Shown here: positions 24,556-36,800 of the stretch, piece by piece
How positions within the stretch are numbered: the stretch's first letter is position 1
Layout: every line of letters begins with the position of its first letter
Program-made: the position numbers and the translations under genes
DNA from: Pseudanabaena sp.
Lineage (GTDB): Bacteria; Cyanobacteriota; Cyanobacteriia; Pseudanabaenales; Pseudanabaenaceae
DNA: 64,000 nt
Direction: 5' to 3'
Assembly: GCA_003249015.1 (NCBI GenBank)
Contig: QBLS01000021.1
Location: forward strand, 1-64,000
Notes under the pieces: generated by a model
Databases searched by the model: none
Told to the model about the DNA's origin: nothing
What the model saw: the letters and a program-made list of their open reading frames with translations, nothing else

Positions 24556-27500
24556 AGCTCACCTTCTATTAATCTTGCTGTTTCGGAGTTGGCAAGCTTA
24601 GGTTCCATACTGTGTGATTTTGCCGATTCAATAATTTTCCCTAAACTAGATAAAGTTGGATTTTCAAATAGATCACGATGACTTAGCTCTAATTGAAAAG
24701 ATTCGCGTAATTGCGAGATAATTCTAGTGATTAGCAAAGAATCTCCTCCTAATTCAAAGAAATTATCATAAATGCCAATTTGACTAATTCCGAGAAAATC
24801 TTGCCAAATATTTGCAAGGCTTTGTTCGATCTCACTTTTGGGAGCTACATAAGAATTCGACAAAGTAGGGCGGGAATGCAACGATGAAACAGAACTAGCT
24901 TTTTCCTGTACTGTTTGCTGTTTGCTATCAAATCGTTCAAGTCTATTCTCATAAATCCATTGATTGAGACGCTGATGAAGATTCCCTGTAGAGACAACTA
25001 CTTGATGAAGAGAATCTTGTTCGAGAATTAGTTGTAATAACTCCATACCTTGATTGGGTAATATTACAAAATCTTTTTGATTGGAAGTGGGCAAATCCTT
25101 TAATTCTTGAAGCTGCCAACTATCCCAATTGATTGAAAGCCAAGGAGTAGGATTTGTCTGTTGCTGTTGCTGAGCAAAAGCATCCATAAACAAATTTGCT
25201 GCGGAATAAGCAAAATACCCCAGTCCTCCTAAAACCGAAGACAAAGAGGAGAAAAGTAGGCAAAAATCGATATTTTGAGATCTCAAGACTTGCTCTAAAA
25301 CTAGCAACCCATATACTTTTGGGCGTAACTGTTGCTCGCAGTTAGGCGGATCTAGCAACCTAATTTCTTGAAATGCTTGTTCAGTGAGAACTCCAGCCGC
25401 ATGGATGACACCATTAATTGCACCCCATTTCTGGTTAACTTCCGCAAATACCGCTACCATTTGACTGAGATTAGCAACATCGGCTCTAGCAATAAGTACT
25501 TCAGAGCTAAGACTCTCAATAACTTGCAATTTTTGAATCTTCTGACTAACTGTATCTTCAGGACTATGTGTTGATAACCATTGCTGCCATTCAGATTTCA
25601 CAGGAAAAGGCGATCGCCCGACTAATACTAATTTTGCTTGACATGTCCGCGCTAGATATTCGGCGAGTACTAACCCAATACCTCCTAAACCACCAGTAAT
25701 AAAATATACGCCACCCTTCTTCAGTCGCGGAGAATTAGATTGACCACTCTCTAATTTAACTGGCTCATAGGTCTGAATCCATCGACGATTTGATCGATAT
25801 GCGACTACTGGCTCACAGGTATTAGTACTAATATCAGCATAGATATTGTCAATTAATCTATCAGTTTGCCAGCTATTGATATCTACTAAAGCGACATCAA
25901 TACTCTGACAGCGAATATTGGCATATTCTTGGGGAATTACTTTACACGCTCCTAATAAAGTTGCTTTCTCAGGTTGCATAGATTCTTGCCCCGTCAGAGA
26001 CTGCATATTATTGGAAATCATAGCTAGCTTCAATTGGCTGAAAATTGCATGTTTAGCGATCGCCTGAGTCAAGAAAAGCAAGCTATATAGTCCCAGACTT
26101 TGAGCTTTCTTAATCGCTTCTTCACCTTCGATAGAAGTATGTCCAGTAACATTCCATAAATGTACAATCTGATTTGGAAATTGATTGAGACGCTGTAATG
26201 TCTCAATCAGCAATTCGTAATCCTTCGCATGATTCGGATTGATCGAGTAACTGCGATCGCTCAATTGCGTAAATTGAGAACCAACTTCGACGGTGATTAC
26301 CTGATGCTCAAGTCCTTCTAGCTTTTGGATGAATTTATTAGCTAATCCCATCTCATCTTTAAATACAAGATAAATTGATGGGATAGATACTTTGGTCTGC
26401 GGAATCGCGGTTGATTTCCACGCAGGACTATATAACCAGTCTTGGATATTAGATCGTTGATCAATCAAAGTTTCTACCTGTAATTGAGGCATTGATAAGG
26501 GATCGATCCAATAGCGCTGACGCTCAAAGGGATAAGTCGGTAAAGGTAATCTCAGCCTGCGCTCATTTTGATATTTACTTTCCCAATCTATTGCTACACC
26601 AGCCAGCCATAACTGACCAAGACAATTTAGTAATACTTCTGTATCTAAGACTTGATCCTGAGGATGACGGATAGAAGTTAGCACTCTCTGAGGCTGGGCG
26701 ATCGCAGGATGACGACGAGCCAAAGTACTCAACGAGCGACCAGCCCCCACCTCTAGCATGACGGTATCTCGATCTTGCAGCAATCGGTCTAATCCAGCCG
26801 CAAAGCGGACAGGTTGGCGAATATGACCTACCCAATAGTTAGGATCGGTTGCTTCTGAGGCTGTAATCCAATCCCCTGTAACATTTGAGATGTAAGGAAT
26901 TGATGGAGAATTGAGTTTCACCTGCGATACTTCAGTTAAGAACTCTGACAAAATTGGTTCCATCATGCTGGAATGGAAAGCATGGGAAGTAACTAACTGA
27001 CGGCATTCTACACCCATTTCTCGTAATCGCTGCTCAAGATCATCAATGGAGGCGATCGCACCAGAAACAACACACATTTCTGAGCCGTTGACAGCTGCTA
27101 AATCGAGTTGACCATTTAGTAATGGTCTCACCATTGCTTCAGCAAGGGGAATAGCTAGCATTTTCCCTGCGGGTAATGACTGCATCATGCGTCCACGCAC
27201 TACGACTAGTCTGAGGGCATCTTCCAGAGACAAGACTCCTGAGATACAGGCTGCCACATATTCACCGAGACTATGACCAGTCATGGCTTTGGGTTTAATG
27301 CCCCATGCTATCCAAAGCTGAGCTAGGGCATATTCCAAGGCAAAAATTAATGGCTGGGCGATCGCAGTCTGTTGTAATTTTTGACTCATCAGCGCAGCTT
27401 CACTTTCAGGGGGATATATCGCTTGCCTGATATCAAGCCCCATCTGAGGTTGCAATAGATCGCAGCAGCAATCAAAATGTTCGCGAAATACGGGTTCGCT

Positions 27501-29150
27501 TTCGTATAATCCCTGTCCCATGCCCACATATTGCGTACCTTGACCAGAGAATAGAAAGGTAACGGGACGATTTTGGAACTCTTGATGTTGGCTATAAATT
27601 CCTTGTTGGTTAGGATCTCCTAAAGCGATCGCCGCTTCGGACAGACTTGCACTTACCAATATGCGGCGATGATCGAAGGCTTGTCGTCCCACCTGCAAAG
27701 TATAGGCAACGTCAGCTAGGTTTAGGTCGGGATGTTGTTGTAGATGTCGAGCCAGATTTTGGGTAGCTGTATCAAGAGCTGATCCTGTTTTGGCAGATAT
27801 TATAAGTAGTTGAGGGGAAGAGATGAGCGTAGATGGGGCGATCGCTGGGGCTTCTTCGACAATAATATGAGCATTTGTACCGCCAAATCCTAAGGAACTG
27901 ACACCCGCACGACGGGGCAATCCGTCACTTTTCCATTCACTTAGCTGTGAATTGACATAAAAGGGACTGCTATCAAAATCGATCTTAGGATTCGGCTTCT
28001 CGAAATGTAATGTTGGTGGAATCTCTTTATGTTTTAAAGCAAGAACAGTTTTGATTAAACCTGATACTCCCGAAGCTGCCATCAAATGACCAAAGTTCGT
28101 TTTAACAGCGCCGATCGCACAAAATCCACGTTTATTAGTATATCGGCGAAAGGCTTGGGTCAAAGCCGCAATCTCAATTGGGTCGCCCATCTCTGTGGCA
28201 GTCCCATGGGCTTCGATATAACTAATAGTCTCTGCACTAATGCCTGCGACATCTAATGCACCAACAACTACATCAACTTGACCATTGACGCTAGGTGAAG
28301 TGAAGCTTACCTTTAAGGAACCATCGTTATTAATCGCCGACCCTTTGATTACTGCTTCGATATGATCACCGTCGGCGATCGCATCTTCTAGTCGCTTTAG
28401 CACCACAATGCCAACCCCAGAGCCAAAGATCGTTCCCTGTGCTTTTGCATCAAAGGTGCGACAATGACCATCAGGAGAGGTGATATCGCCAGAATTATAG
28501 ATATATCCTGATTGCTGAGGAGTATGAACAGTTACGCCACCTGCTAAGGCAATATCACATTCTTGATTGAGAAGACTTTGGACGGCTAAATGGGTGGCGA
28601 CTAGAGAAGTAGAACAAAAAGTCTGAACATTTAAACTGGGTCCCTTAAGGTTTAATTTGTAGGAAACATTTGTTGTTAAAAAATCCTGTTCACTGCTAAA
28701 TCCGTATGGATTATCTAGATTAGGGACATGGATAAGATTATTCAGTAAATATCGATTGATCGCCGATCCACCATATACCCCAATTAGTCCTTTGTAGGTT
28801 TGAGGATTGTATCCAGCATTTTCCAAGGCTTCCCAAGCGGATTCCAAAAAAAGGCGATTTTGCGGATCCATCACTTCCGCTTCACGAGGGCTAAAGCCAA
28901 AAAAGGCTGCATCTAGACAATCAATATCTTCAAGTATTGGTGCAGCTTTTACATAATTAGGCTTTTCTAATAGATTTTGGGCAATGCCTGCACTTTGTAA
29001 CTCCGTATCCGTAAAAAATTTAATCGACTCTATCCCGTTGCGGAGATTATGCCAAAATTCATCAATATTTTTAGCCCCTGGGACGCGGCAAGCCATGCCA
29101 ATTATGGCAATGTCTAGCATGGGATCTTGATGAGTTTTCTGACTGTTCAT
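24552..29150 (-). CDS. Type I PKS: KS-AT(malonyl)-KR-ACP
   Basis: KS at about 10-440 has Cys179 (TFCSTS), His315 (EAHGTAT) and His355 (NFGHL). AT at about 530-830 has Ser627 in GHSLG and HAFH at 723-726, the malonyl-CoA signature. KR near 1130-1400 has GGLGGIG and YSAAN. The KR lacks the LDD marker of B-type reductases. The ACP serine is S1471 (GGDSL). There is no DH, ER or methyltransferase, so it should add one C2 unit as a beta-hydroxy group. The C-terminal tail ends RLIEGEL, acidic, and would dock on the TubC domain of the next protein, whose gene overlaps by ATGA. Confidence 0.93.
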   Translation of the reverse strand: MNSQKTHQDPMLDIAIIGMACRVPGAKNIDEFWHNLRNGIESIKFFTDTELQSAGIAQNLLEKPNYVKAAPILEDIDCLDAAFFGFSPREAEVMDPQNRLFLESAWEALENAGYNPQTYKGLIGVYGGSAINRYLLNNLIHVPNLDNPYGFSSEQDFLTTNVSYKLNLKGPSLNVQTFCSTSLVATHLAVQSLLNQECDIALAGGVTVHTPQQSGYIYNSGDITSPDGHCRTFDAKAQGTIFGSGVGIVVLKRLEDAIADGDHIEAVIKGSAINNDGSLKVSFTSPSVNGQVDVVVGALDVAGISAETISYIEAHGTATEMGDPIEIAALTQAFRRYTNKRGFCAIGAVKTNFGHLMAASGVSGLIKTVLALKHKEIPPTLHFEKPNPKIDFDSSPFYVNSQLSEWKSDGLPRRAGVSSLGFGGTNAHIIVEEAPAIAPSTLISSPQLLIISAKTGSALDTATQNLARHLQQHPDLNLADVAYTLQVGRQAFDHRRILVSASLSEAAIALGDPNQQGIYSQHQEFQNRPVTFLFSGQGTQYVGMGQGLYESEPVFREHFDCCCDLLQPQMGLDIRQAIYPPESEAALMSQKLQQTAIAQPLIFALEYALAQLWIAWGIKPKAMTGHSLGEYVAACISGVLSLEDALRLVVVRGRMMQSLPAGKMLAIPLAEAMVRPLLNGQLDLAAVNGSEMCVVSGAIASIDDLEQRLREMGVECRQLVTSHAFHSSMMEPILSEFLTEVSQVKLNSPSIPYISNVTGDWITASEATDPNYWVGHIRQPVRFAAGLDRLLQDRDTVMLEVGAGRSLSTLARRHPAIAQPQRVLTSIRHPQDQVLDTEVLLNCLGQLWLAGVAIDWESKYQNERRLRLPLPTYPFERQRYWIDPLSMPQLQVETLIDQRSNIQDWLYSPAWKSTAIPQTKVSIPSIYLVFKDEMGLANKFIQKLEGLEHQVITVEVGSQFTQLSDRSYSINPNHAKDYELLIETLQRLNQFPNQIVHLWNVTGHTSIEGEEAIKKAQSLGLYSLLFLTQAIAKHAIFSQLKLAMISNNMQSLTGQESMQPEKATLLGACKVIPQEYANIRCQSIDVALVDINSWQTDRLIDNIYADISTNTCEPVVAYRSNRRWIQTYEPVKLESGQSNSPRLKKGGVYFITGGLGGIGLVLAEYLARTCQAKLVLVGRSPFPVKSEWQQWLSTHSPEDTVSQKIQKLQVIESLSSEVLIARADVANLSQMVAVFAEVNQKWGAINGVIHAAGVLTEQAFQEIRLLDPPNCEQQLRPKVYGLLVLEQVLRSQNIDFCLLFSSLSSVLGGLGYFAYSAANLFMDAFAQQQQQTNPTPWLSINWDSWQLQELKDLPTSNQKDFVILPNQGMELLQLILEQDSLHQVVVSTGNLHQRLNQWIYENRLERFDSKQQTVQEKASSVSSLHSRPTLSNSYVAPKSEIEQSLANIWQDFLGISQIGIYDNFFELGGDSLLITRIISQLRESFQLELSHRDLFENPTLSSLGKIIESAKSHSMEPKLANSETARLIEGEL

Positions 29151-29219
29151 TTCATTTCCTAGAATGACTGCGATTGAATTGCTTAGGATGATTGCGGAGG
29201 ATATTTAGTAACTTTTGAT

Positions 29220-32200
29220 CTAGGGTCTTTGCATTTTTCGCGCCCTCCTCAGATCTCCCCTCGAAGGTACTTTGACCGCAGTATCTTGGTCACTAGGTGA
29301 GGGGGCGATTATTTCTGCAATACTACTAACTGTGGGAGCTTGATAAAGGATATGGGCGGCGACTTGGGTATTTAGTTCTTTATTTAAGTGGGCAGTCAAT
29401 TGCACACCTAATAGTGAGTCACCTCCTAATTCAAAGAAATTATCATTTATACCAACTTTGTCAATCCTTAAGAGCTTTTGCCATATTAGAGCGATCGCCT
29501 TTTCTGTGTCGTTGCTAGGCGCTACATAGATACTATTTAGTCGAGGTCTCGGATAGAGGGGACTATTAGCGGTTGATTCATAAGTTGAATCTGAAGGTAA
29601 AAGCTCGGTAAGTGTAGAAGTTTGTTCCCAGAGACTTTCCAGAGGCTGTGGAGTCACGATCGCCTGTGATAGCGTACTGCCTAAAATGCGGGTCAGAGCC
29701 TCTAAACCTTCCGATGGCGCGATCGCATATTTAAGGCTTTCTTGTTGCAAGGCTTGAAATTTTGCGGATGAGGATTTGGTATTTGCTGCCATGCCCACAT
29801 CTCGCCAAGCATTCCAGTTGATGCTGGTGACAAATTTAGTTTTCTTTAATTTATGGGCATAGGTATAGGCATCTAGAAAAGCATTGGCTGCACAGTAATC
29901 GACCTGACCAAAAGCACCCAACACTGAGGTTAGGGATGAATAGAGAACGAAAAAGTCGAGGGGCTTATCTTGAAAAATTTTCTCTAATACTAGAGTTCCT
30001 TGAATTTTTGGAGCCATAACCTTTGTGACTTCAGAACTAGATTTTTGTTGGATGACACCACCACCAGCTACGCCCGCCGTGTGGAAGACTCCATGAATTT
30101 GCCCCCATTGCTGCTCGGCTTTGGCGATCGCAACTTGCATCTGCGATAAGTTAGTGACATCAGCCGCGATCACAAATACCTCAGCACCAGAGGCTTCTAA
30201 CTCTTGTAGTTTCAGAATCTGTTGACCAGTGCGATCATCGATTGCGTGGGTCTCTAGCCAATTTGTCCATTGCGATCGCTCAGGTATAGCACTCCTACCG
30301 ATGAGCAATAATTTTGCTTGGAGAGTTTTGGCTAAATGCTCAGCAAGAACTAACCCAAGTCCGCCCAGTCCACCTGTAATCAAATACACTCCACCTTGTT
30401 TGAGCCTCGATGTATCTAACTGCTTTGCTAACTGGACTGGCTCATAGACTGGTAACCATCGGCGATTGCCTCGATATGCCACAATCGGAGCTTTGATGGG
30501 TTCTGCTAATTCGGCGAGGAGTTGATCGATCCAGCGATCATGGTTGGCACTCTGTTCGTTATTGACTGGCAAGACGATATCAATACTCTGACATTGAATT
30601 TTGGGGTATTCCTTAGGAATTACCTTACAAGCGCCTAATACTGTCGCCTTTGCTGGTTGTAAAGATTCATCCTCAGTGACCGCTTGGATCTGATTGGAAA
30701 TTACTGATACTTGTAAACCTTGCTCCCAAGTATATTTGCCAAGGGCTTGAGCAAGGTAAAGCAAGCTGTAAAAGCCTTTGGCTAAGGTGTTTTCGAGAGT
30801 AGCATCAAGAGCAACCTCTGGCTCAATATTTTTCTTAACAGAAGTAACATTCCAGAAATGTAAAATTCGGCTAGGATGGCGATCGCTCTGCATTAAATCA
30901 TCTAGCAAGCTTCCATAGGCACTAGCAGAATTAGGGTTGATACTGTAAGAATTAAGTTCTGAGCGAGTAAATTCCGCATCTCCAGAAGTCACAACGATTA
31001 GATTTTGTTGAGCTTGTCGTAGTTTTTGCAGCAGTAGATCAGACCAAGGGCTTTCATCGAGAAATACTAACCAGAAGCCTTGTTCTAGTTTTTTTGATTT
31101 AGGAGAATTAGGGATCGCGCTTTTCCAAACTGGCGTATAGAACCATGAGTCAAAGCTTAATCTTTGTTCAGTTATTGCAGAAGTAGTTGTCGTGTTTGCT
31201 TGAGATGGCGCAGAAATCCAGAATCTTTGACGCTCAAAAGGATAGGTAGGTAGTGGCAAGCGATGTCGCCATAGATAACTATAGAAAGCAGACCAATCAA
31301 CTGATATTCCTCCTAACCATAATTGACCTAAGGTATTTGATAGATGCGTGAAGTCGGAGGATTGCTCCTGTGGATGGCGCACAGAATTGATAACTATTTG
31401 CGTTGATGGTTTATCGCTATGGCGGTGCACTAAGGTACTTAAAGTCTTACCTGCCCCAACTTCCAACAAAATCTGTGAGGGATTATGGAATAATTGTTGA
31501 ATGCCTTCACTAAAGCGCACAGTTTGCCGAATATGCTTGACCCAATAGGCGGGATTGATCGCTTCGTTGGGAGTAATCCAATCCCCAGAAACATTGGAAA
31601 CATAGGGAATTTGAGGTGGATTCAGCCGAACCTTGGCTAGATGGTGTTGAAATTCTGCAAACATTGGTTCCATCATCGCAGAATGGAAAGCATGGGAAGT
31701 ATGCAAACGGCGGCAATCTATGCTCCTTACAGTTAATTGTTGCTCTAAAGAAGTAATGTCTTCAAATGTCCCTGAAACCACAATGAGATTGGGAGCATTG
31801 ATGGCAGCGATCGCTACATCTTTCTCAAGTAATGGCTGAATTTCTGCTTCACTTAGAGAAACAGATAACATCGCTCCCGCAGGTAATTGCTGCATTAAGC
31901 GTCCACGAATTGCTACTAAGTTAATGGCATCTTCGAGAGTAAATACTCCCGCCAAACATGCCGCCACATATTCACCAATGCTATGACCAATCATCGCTAT
32001 CGGTTTAATACCCCAAGCTAGCCATGTTTGCGATAAGGCATAGGCGATCGCAAATATGGCAGGTTGCGCGATCGCCGTTTGCTGCAATCTGTCTTGCATT
32101 TCTGAAATCTGTGCTTGGGGTGGATACAAAATCTGCCGTAAATCGCAGCCTAGCAATGGGTTAAGCAGTTCACAACAACGATCAAGATGTTCGCGAAAAA

Positions 32201-33875
32201 CAGGTACATGTTCATAAAGCTCGCGAGCCATACCTATATACTGCGAACCCTGCCCTGAAAACATAAATACTACTGATGCTTGGCGATCGCTCTTGATATG
32301 GATAGAGTTTGTAGGAGAAGTTAAAGTGGCGATCGCTTCATCGACATCACGACATACCAACATCCGACGATGCTCGAAATGATGCCGTCCAAGGCTGAGG
32401 GTATAGGCAACATCTGCTAAGTTAAACTCACGATTTTGCTGGAGATGGGTGGCGAGATTTTGGGCGATCGCTTCCAAAGCCGTCTCTGTTTTCGCTGATA
32501 GTAGTAATAATTGATCGGAATCGGTGCGATCAGAATTTTCAATCAAAGGCGCTTCTTCTAAAATCACATGAGCATTTGTACCACCAATCCCAAAGGAACT
32601 CACCCCCGCTCTCAGGGGATGAGTTCCAGAGCCTTGCCAATCTCTGAGAGTTGTATTCACATAAAAGGGACTATTTGCGAAATCAATATCAGGGTTGGGT
32701 TGTTCTAAATGGAGAGTAGCAGGAATTTGACGGTGGTGTAGAGATAGAACTGTTTTGATCAATCCCGTCACCCCTGAAGCCGCATCCACATGACCAAAAT
32801 TTGACTTCACCGAACCAATCGCACAGAATCTTTTTTTCGTGGTTTGTTCTTGAAAGGCTTGGGTCAGCGCTCGAATCTCAATGGGGTCGCCTAAATTTGT
32901 CCCCGTACCATGGGCTTCAATATAGGAAATAGTCTCTGGGCTAACGCCTGCGATCGCCTGAGCCTCCGCAATGACTTCGGCTTGTCCAGATACACTAGGG
33001 GCTGTATATCCCACCTTCAAGGAGCCATCATTATTGATTGCCGAGCCTTTGATCACAGCATAAATATAGTCTCCATCGGCAACAGCTTCTTCTAAACGCT
33101 TTAACGCCACAATCCCTACAGCATTGCCAAAAATCGTGCCATCGGCCTTGGCATCAAAGGGGCGGCAATATCCATCAGAGGAGAAGATATCTCCTGATTG
33201 ATAGGCATAGCCCGTCTGATGAGGAGTACGGATGCTAACTCCTCCCGCTAAAGCAATATCGCACTGATAGCTCAAGAGATCGCGACAGGCTAAATGGACA
33301 GAGACCAATGAAGTGGAGCAAGCAGTACTAATATTGAGGCTCGGCCCATTCAAATTTAATTGATAAGAAACTCGCGTTGCTAAAAAGTCGCGACTGTTGC
33401 CGATCCCTGCGCTCCAGCCCCCTTCAGCAAATAGATTAGGATTAAGGCTGAGATTGTATAAGAGGTAAGTACTCCAATTAGCTCCTGCGTATACACCGAT
33501 TTTCTCCTTACCGCTATTTGTCGAGTAACCAGCATTCTCTAAAGCTTGCCAAGCACATTCTAGAAATAATCTCTGTTGTGGGTCGATCAATTCTGCTTCC
33601 TTGGGACTATAGCCAAAGAACTGAGCATCAAATTGATCAATATCCGCTAATACAGCACCAGCCTTGACATAGTTCGGCTGATTAAAAATTTCTGGATTCA
33701 CTCCTTCGGCAAGCAACTCTTCATCGGAGAAAAAAGTAATTCCATCCACACCATTACGGAGATTTTGCCAAAACTGAGCAATATCATTGGCTTTAGGAAA
33801 TTTCCCTGCCATACCAATGACTGCAATTCCTTGCAAGCGATCTTGACTAATTTGATCGTCCATAATGTTATCCAT
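29220..33875 (-). CDS. Type I PKS: KS-AT(malonyl)-KR-ACP
   Basis: The 1551-residue protein has KS Cys186 (STACSTS) with EAHGTGT and NFGHV histidines. The AT has GHSIG and HAFH (malonyl type). The KR has GGLGGLG and YCAAN, and the ACP serine is S1487 (GGDSL). No DH or ER is present, so the product is a beta-hydroxy ketide. The N-terminus is acidic (MDNIMDDQISQD) and the C-terminal tail is strongly basic (RGDLRRARKMQRP). This suggests charge-based docking with neighbours that differs from the TubC system. It overlaps the upstream PKS gene by 8 bp and is 69 bp from the next. A second Met at residue 5 is an alternative start. Confidence 0.93.
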   Translation of the reverse strand: MDNIMDDQISQDRLQGIAVIGMAGKFPKANDIAQFWQNLRNGVDGITFFSDEELLAEGVNPEIFNQPNYVKAGAVLADIDQFDAQFFGYSPKEAELIDPQQRLFLECAWQALENAGYSTNSGKEKIGVYAGANWSTYLLYNLSLNPNLFAEGGWSAGIGNSRDFLATRVSYQLNLNGPSLNISTACSTSLVSVHLACRDLLSYQCDIALAGGVSIRTPHQTGYAYQSGDIFSSDGYCRPFDAKADGTIFGNAVGIVALKRLEEAVADGDYIYAVIKGSAINNDGSLKVGYTAPSVSGQAEVIAEAQAIAGVSPETISYIEAHGTGTNLGDPIEIRALTQAFQEQTTKKRFCAIGSVKSNFGHVDAASGVTGLIKTVLSLHHRQIPATLHLEQPNPDIDFANSPFYVNTTLRDWQGSGTHPLRAGVSSFGIGGTNAHVILEEAPLIENSDRTDSDQLLLLSAKTETALEAIAQNLATHLQQNREFNLADVAYTLSLGRHHFEHRRMLVCRDVDEAIATLTSPTNSIHIKSDRQASVVFMFSGQGSQYIGMARELYEHVPVFREHLDRCCELLNPLLGCDLRQILYPPQAQISEMQDRLQQTAIAQPAIFAIAYALSQTWLAWGIKPIAMIGHSIGEYVAACLAGVFTLEDAINLVAIRGRLMQQLPAGAMLSVSLSEAEIQPLLEKDVAIAAINAPNLIVVSGTFEDITSLEQQLTVRSIDCRRLHTSHAFHSAMMEPMFAEFQHHLAKVRLNPPQIPYVSNVSGDWITPNEAINPAYWVKHIRQTVRFSEGIQQLFHNPSQILLEVGAGKTLSTLVHRHSDKPSTQIVINSVRHPQEQSSDFTHLSNTLGQLWLGGISVDWSAFYSYLWRHRLPLPTYPFERQRFWISAPSQANTTTTSAITEQRLSFDSWFYTPVWKSAIPNSPKSKKLEQGFWLVFLDESPWSDLLLQKLRQAQQNLIVVTSGDAEFTRSELNSYSINPNSASAYGSLLDDLMQSDRHPSRILHFWNVTSVKKNIEPEVALDATLENTLAKGFYSLLYLAQALGKYTWEQGLQVSVISNQIQAVTEDESLQPAKATVLGACKVIPKEYPKIQCQSIDIVLPVNNEQSANHDRWIDQLLAELAEPIKAPIVAYRGNRRWLPVYEPVQLAKQLDTSRLKQGGVYLITGGLGGLGLVLAEHLAKTLQAKLLLIGRSAIPERSQWTNWLETHAIDDRTGQQILKLQELEASGAEVFVIAADVTNLSQMQVAIAKAEQQWGQIHGVFHTAGVAGGGVIQQKSSSEVTKVMAPKIQGTLVLEKIFQDKPLDFFVLYSSLTSVLGAFGQVDYCAANAFLDAYTYAHKLKKTKFVTSINWNAWRDVGMAANTKSSSAKFQALQQESLKYAIAPSEGLEALTRILGSTLSQAIVTPQPLESLWEQTSTLTELLPSDSTYESTANSPLYPRPRLNSIYVAPSNDTEKAIALIWQKLLRIDKVGINDNFFELGGDSLLGVQLTAHLNKELNTQVAAHILYQAPTVSSIAEIIAPSPSDQDTAVKVPSRGDLRRARKMQRP

Positions 33876-36800
33876 TATCTTTACTCCTGCGCTGGCTTAG
33901 ACGTTGATTAGCTTCTTGCTCCATTGCTGCTCGTTGTTTGCTGGCGCGATCGCTAATATTTTTCAGTGGTGCTTTTTCGGTCTTAGCTGAGCTAGAAACA
34001 GCTTGGTTAGTATCTGCTTGACTCAGATAAGTCGCGAGCGAACTAATCGTAGGATATTCAAACAGATCAACGGTGGGAATCGAACGCGAGAGCGCTGTTT
34101 GTAATTTTTGCTTTGCTTGAATAAGTAGAAATGAATCTCCTCCTAGACTAAAGAAATTATCATGCATACCTATTTGCTTAATACCTAGCAATTCTTCCCA
34201 GATTGTGGAAATTATTTGCTCAACTTGAGTACTAGGCATAGCGTAAGCTGTTGGCAAATTTGGTCGAGCATAGAGGATTTTTTCACTCGTTTCTTCGACA
34301 GCTTTACTGCCAGAGTCTTCTATCAGTAAAGCTTTAGGCTGAATCCACTGCTTATAGCGGCTGGGCAGATCGGCGACCGCGATCGCAATTTGTGGCATAA
34401 AAGTCATCGATAGGACTTGCTCAAACGCATTAGCACCCTCTGTCGCAGTCATAGAAAATTCTAATAGGCTAGAACCTTTGCTTGTTGACGCATTTTTGGC
34501 TTCTTCAATATTCCACGAATCCCAGTTTAAACTTTTCCACTTTGGATCATTTTGGGCAAGCACAAAGCTATCCATAAATATATTGGCGGCGCTGTAGGCA
34601 GTCATACCCAGTCCTCCCAAAATCGCTGCCAATGAAGACATTAATATCCAAAAATCGAGATGGCGATCACGTAATAGTTCTTCTAAAACTAGCAGTCCGT
34701 AAACTTTAGGTTGAAATTGTTGTTCACAATCTAGAGTTTCCATCGCGGATATTTGCGAAAACTTGGCACTTTGCAAAGCTCCAGCCCCATGGATTACACC
34801 ATTGATATTGCCAAGTTTCAATTCTGCTTGTGTTAAGGCAGCCTGCATTTGCTGCTTGTCAGTGATGTCCACACTCATCACCAACACTTCTGACCCTAAT
34901 TTCTCTAACTGGCGTAATTTCTCAATTTTTTGGCTAATGGGATCTTCCTGAGTATGAGTGGATAACCATCGCTCCCATTCTTGACGATCAGGAAAAGGCG
35001 ATCGCCCAATTAAGATCAATTTTGCCTTGAAGTTCCGCGCTAGATACTCTGCTAAAACTAGCCCAATTCGGCCTAAGCCTCCTGTGATCAAATAAATACC
35101 ATTCTGGCGCAAAGGAACTGACGGCTTAGATCGATCAATAGGAATTGGCTCATAGGATTGGGTCCAACGTTGGTAGTTGCGGTAAGCAACTATCGGGTCA
35201 TGGTTTATGCTTGTGATCTCTCGGGATAATTGGGAAAGTACGCGATCGCTTTGCCAATGTTCAGATTCTGTCACAGTGATATCGATATTGCGACATTGGA
35301 TATGCGGATATTCTTGGGGAATAGTTTTACAAGGGGCTAATAAGGTTGCTTTAGCTGGACAGATATTTTCGTTGCCTAATATAGAATGGAGGTTATTAGA
35401 GACAACAATCATTTCTAAGGTCTGATCAGGATGATCAAATACTTGATGCTTATCTAAAGTTTGAGAAATGGAGATTAAGCTATAAAAACCTAGGGATTGA
35501 GCTTGTACAAATTCTTCATGCACAGAATTGTGTTCCCACACATTCCATAGATGCAAAATTTTAGTTGGTTGTTTGCCGATTGCCTGCAGGGTATTGAGCA
35601 ATGTTCCGTAGTCTTCACCATGTTGGGGGTTAATCACATAGCTATTTTCAGCAACTTTGCCAAAATTATTACCAATATTTACGGTAACAATTTCACCGTG
35701 ATCGCATTGTTGCAACAATGCTGCCAATTTTGTAGATAAACCTAAACCATCAGCAAATATTAACCAACAGGGCTTTAATAAATCTTGCGAATCTGCCTCT
35801 ATTTCATACTCCTCTAGCGCTGGAAATACCGTTTGTTTCCATAGGGACGTATAGAACCATTTTGTCTGGTCTGGATTCTTGGATAAACTTTGGCGTAGAT
35901 TTTTAGTTGGATTGGATTGAGGTAACACATTAGTACCCTCAATCCAAAAGCGTTGACGCTCAAAAGGATAGGTAGGCAACGCAACCCGATAGCGTTCTTC
36001 CTCCTCATAAAAGTTTTCCCAATTAATCGTAGCTCCTGATAGCCAAAGCTGACCCAGAGTCTTAATTACAAAACCAGCATCAGATTGATGATCCTCTTGA
36101 TTAGGAAGGGATGTAAGAATAGCATGCTCATTTTTTCGATCAGGGTGACTCCTCAACAAGCTACTCAAAGTATTTCCTACTCCTATCTCTAAGAGAATTG
36201 AATTAGGATCTGCTAAAAGTTGCTGGATTCCATCACTAGAGTCAATGACATAATCTAGCTGATCACTTTCTGTAACCAGAGTTAAGGCTTTATCTACAGA
36301 AAATACACCTGATAAGCAATCTGCTACATATTTGCCAATACCATAGCCAATCATTGCTTGAGGCTTAATACCCCAATGCATCCATAACTGCGCGATCGCA
36401 TAGGAAATTGTAAATATAGCTGGCAAAGCAATAGGCGTTTGTTTGAGTTGCTGCTCGGCGATCGCCAGATTTGACTCAGATGGATATAGAACATCACGCA
36501 AGTCCATTCCCAAGAGTTTATAGAGATAGGAAGCGCAGTAATCAATATGTTTACGAAAAACTACTTCTTGTTGGTAAAGATCTTTACCCATATTCACATA
36601 TTGAGAACCCTGTCCCGAAAACATAAATACAATGGGTCGATCCTGAGAATCTTGAAATTGAGTTAAAGTCGGTGATGGTTCTGGCGCAATCAAATCTCTT
36701 ACTGCCGATTCCGCAGATTGGCAAACTAACATCCTTCTATAACCGAATGTTCTTCTACCCATTTGGAGAGTAAAGGCTATATCCGCTAGCTCTAAATTTG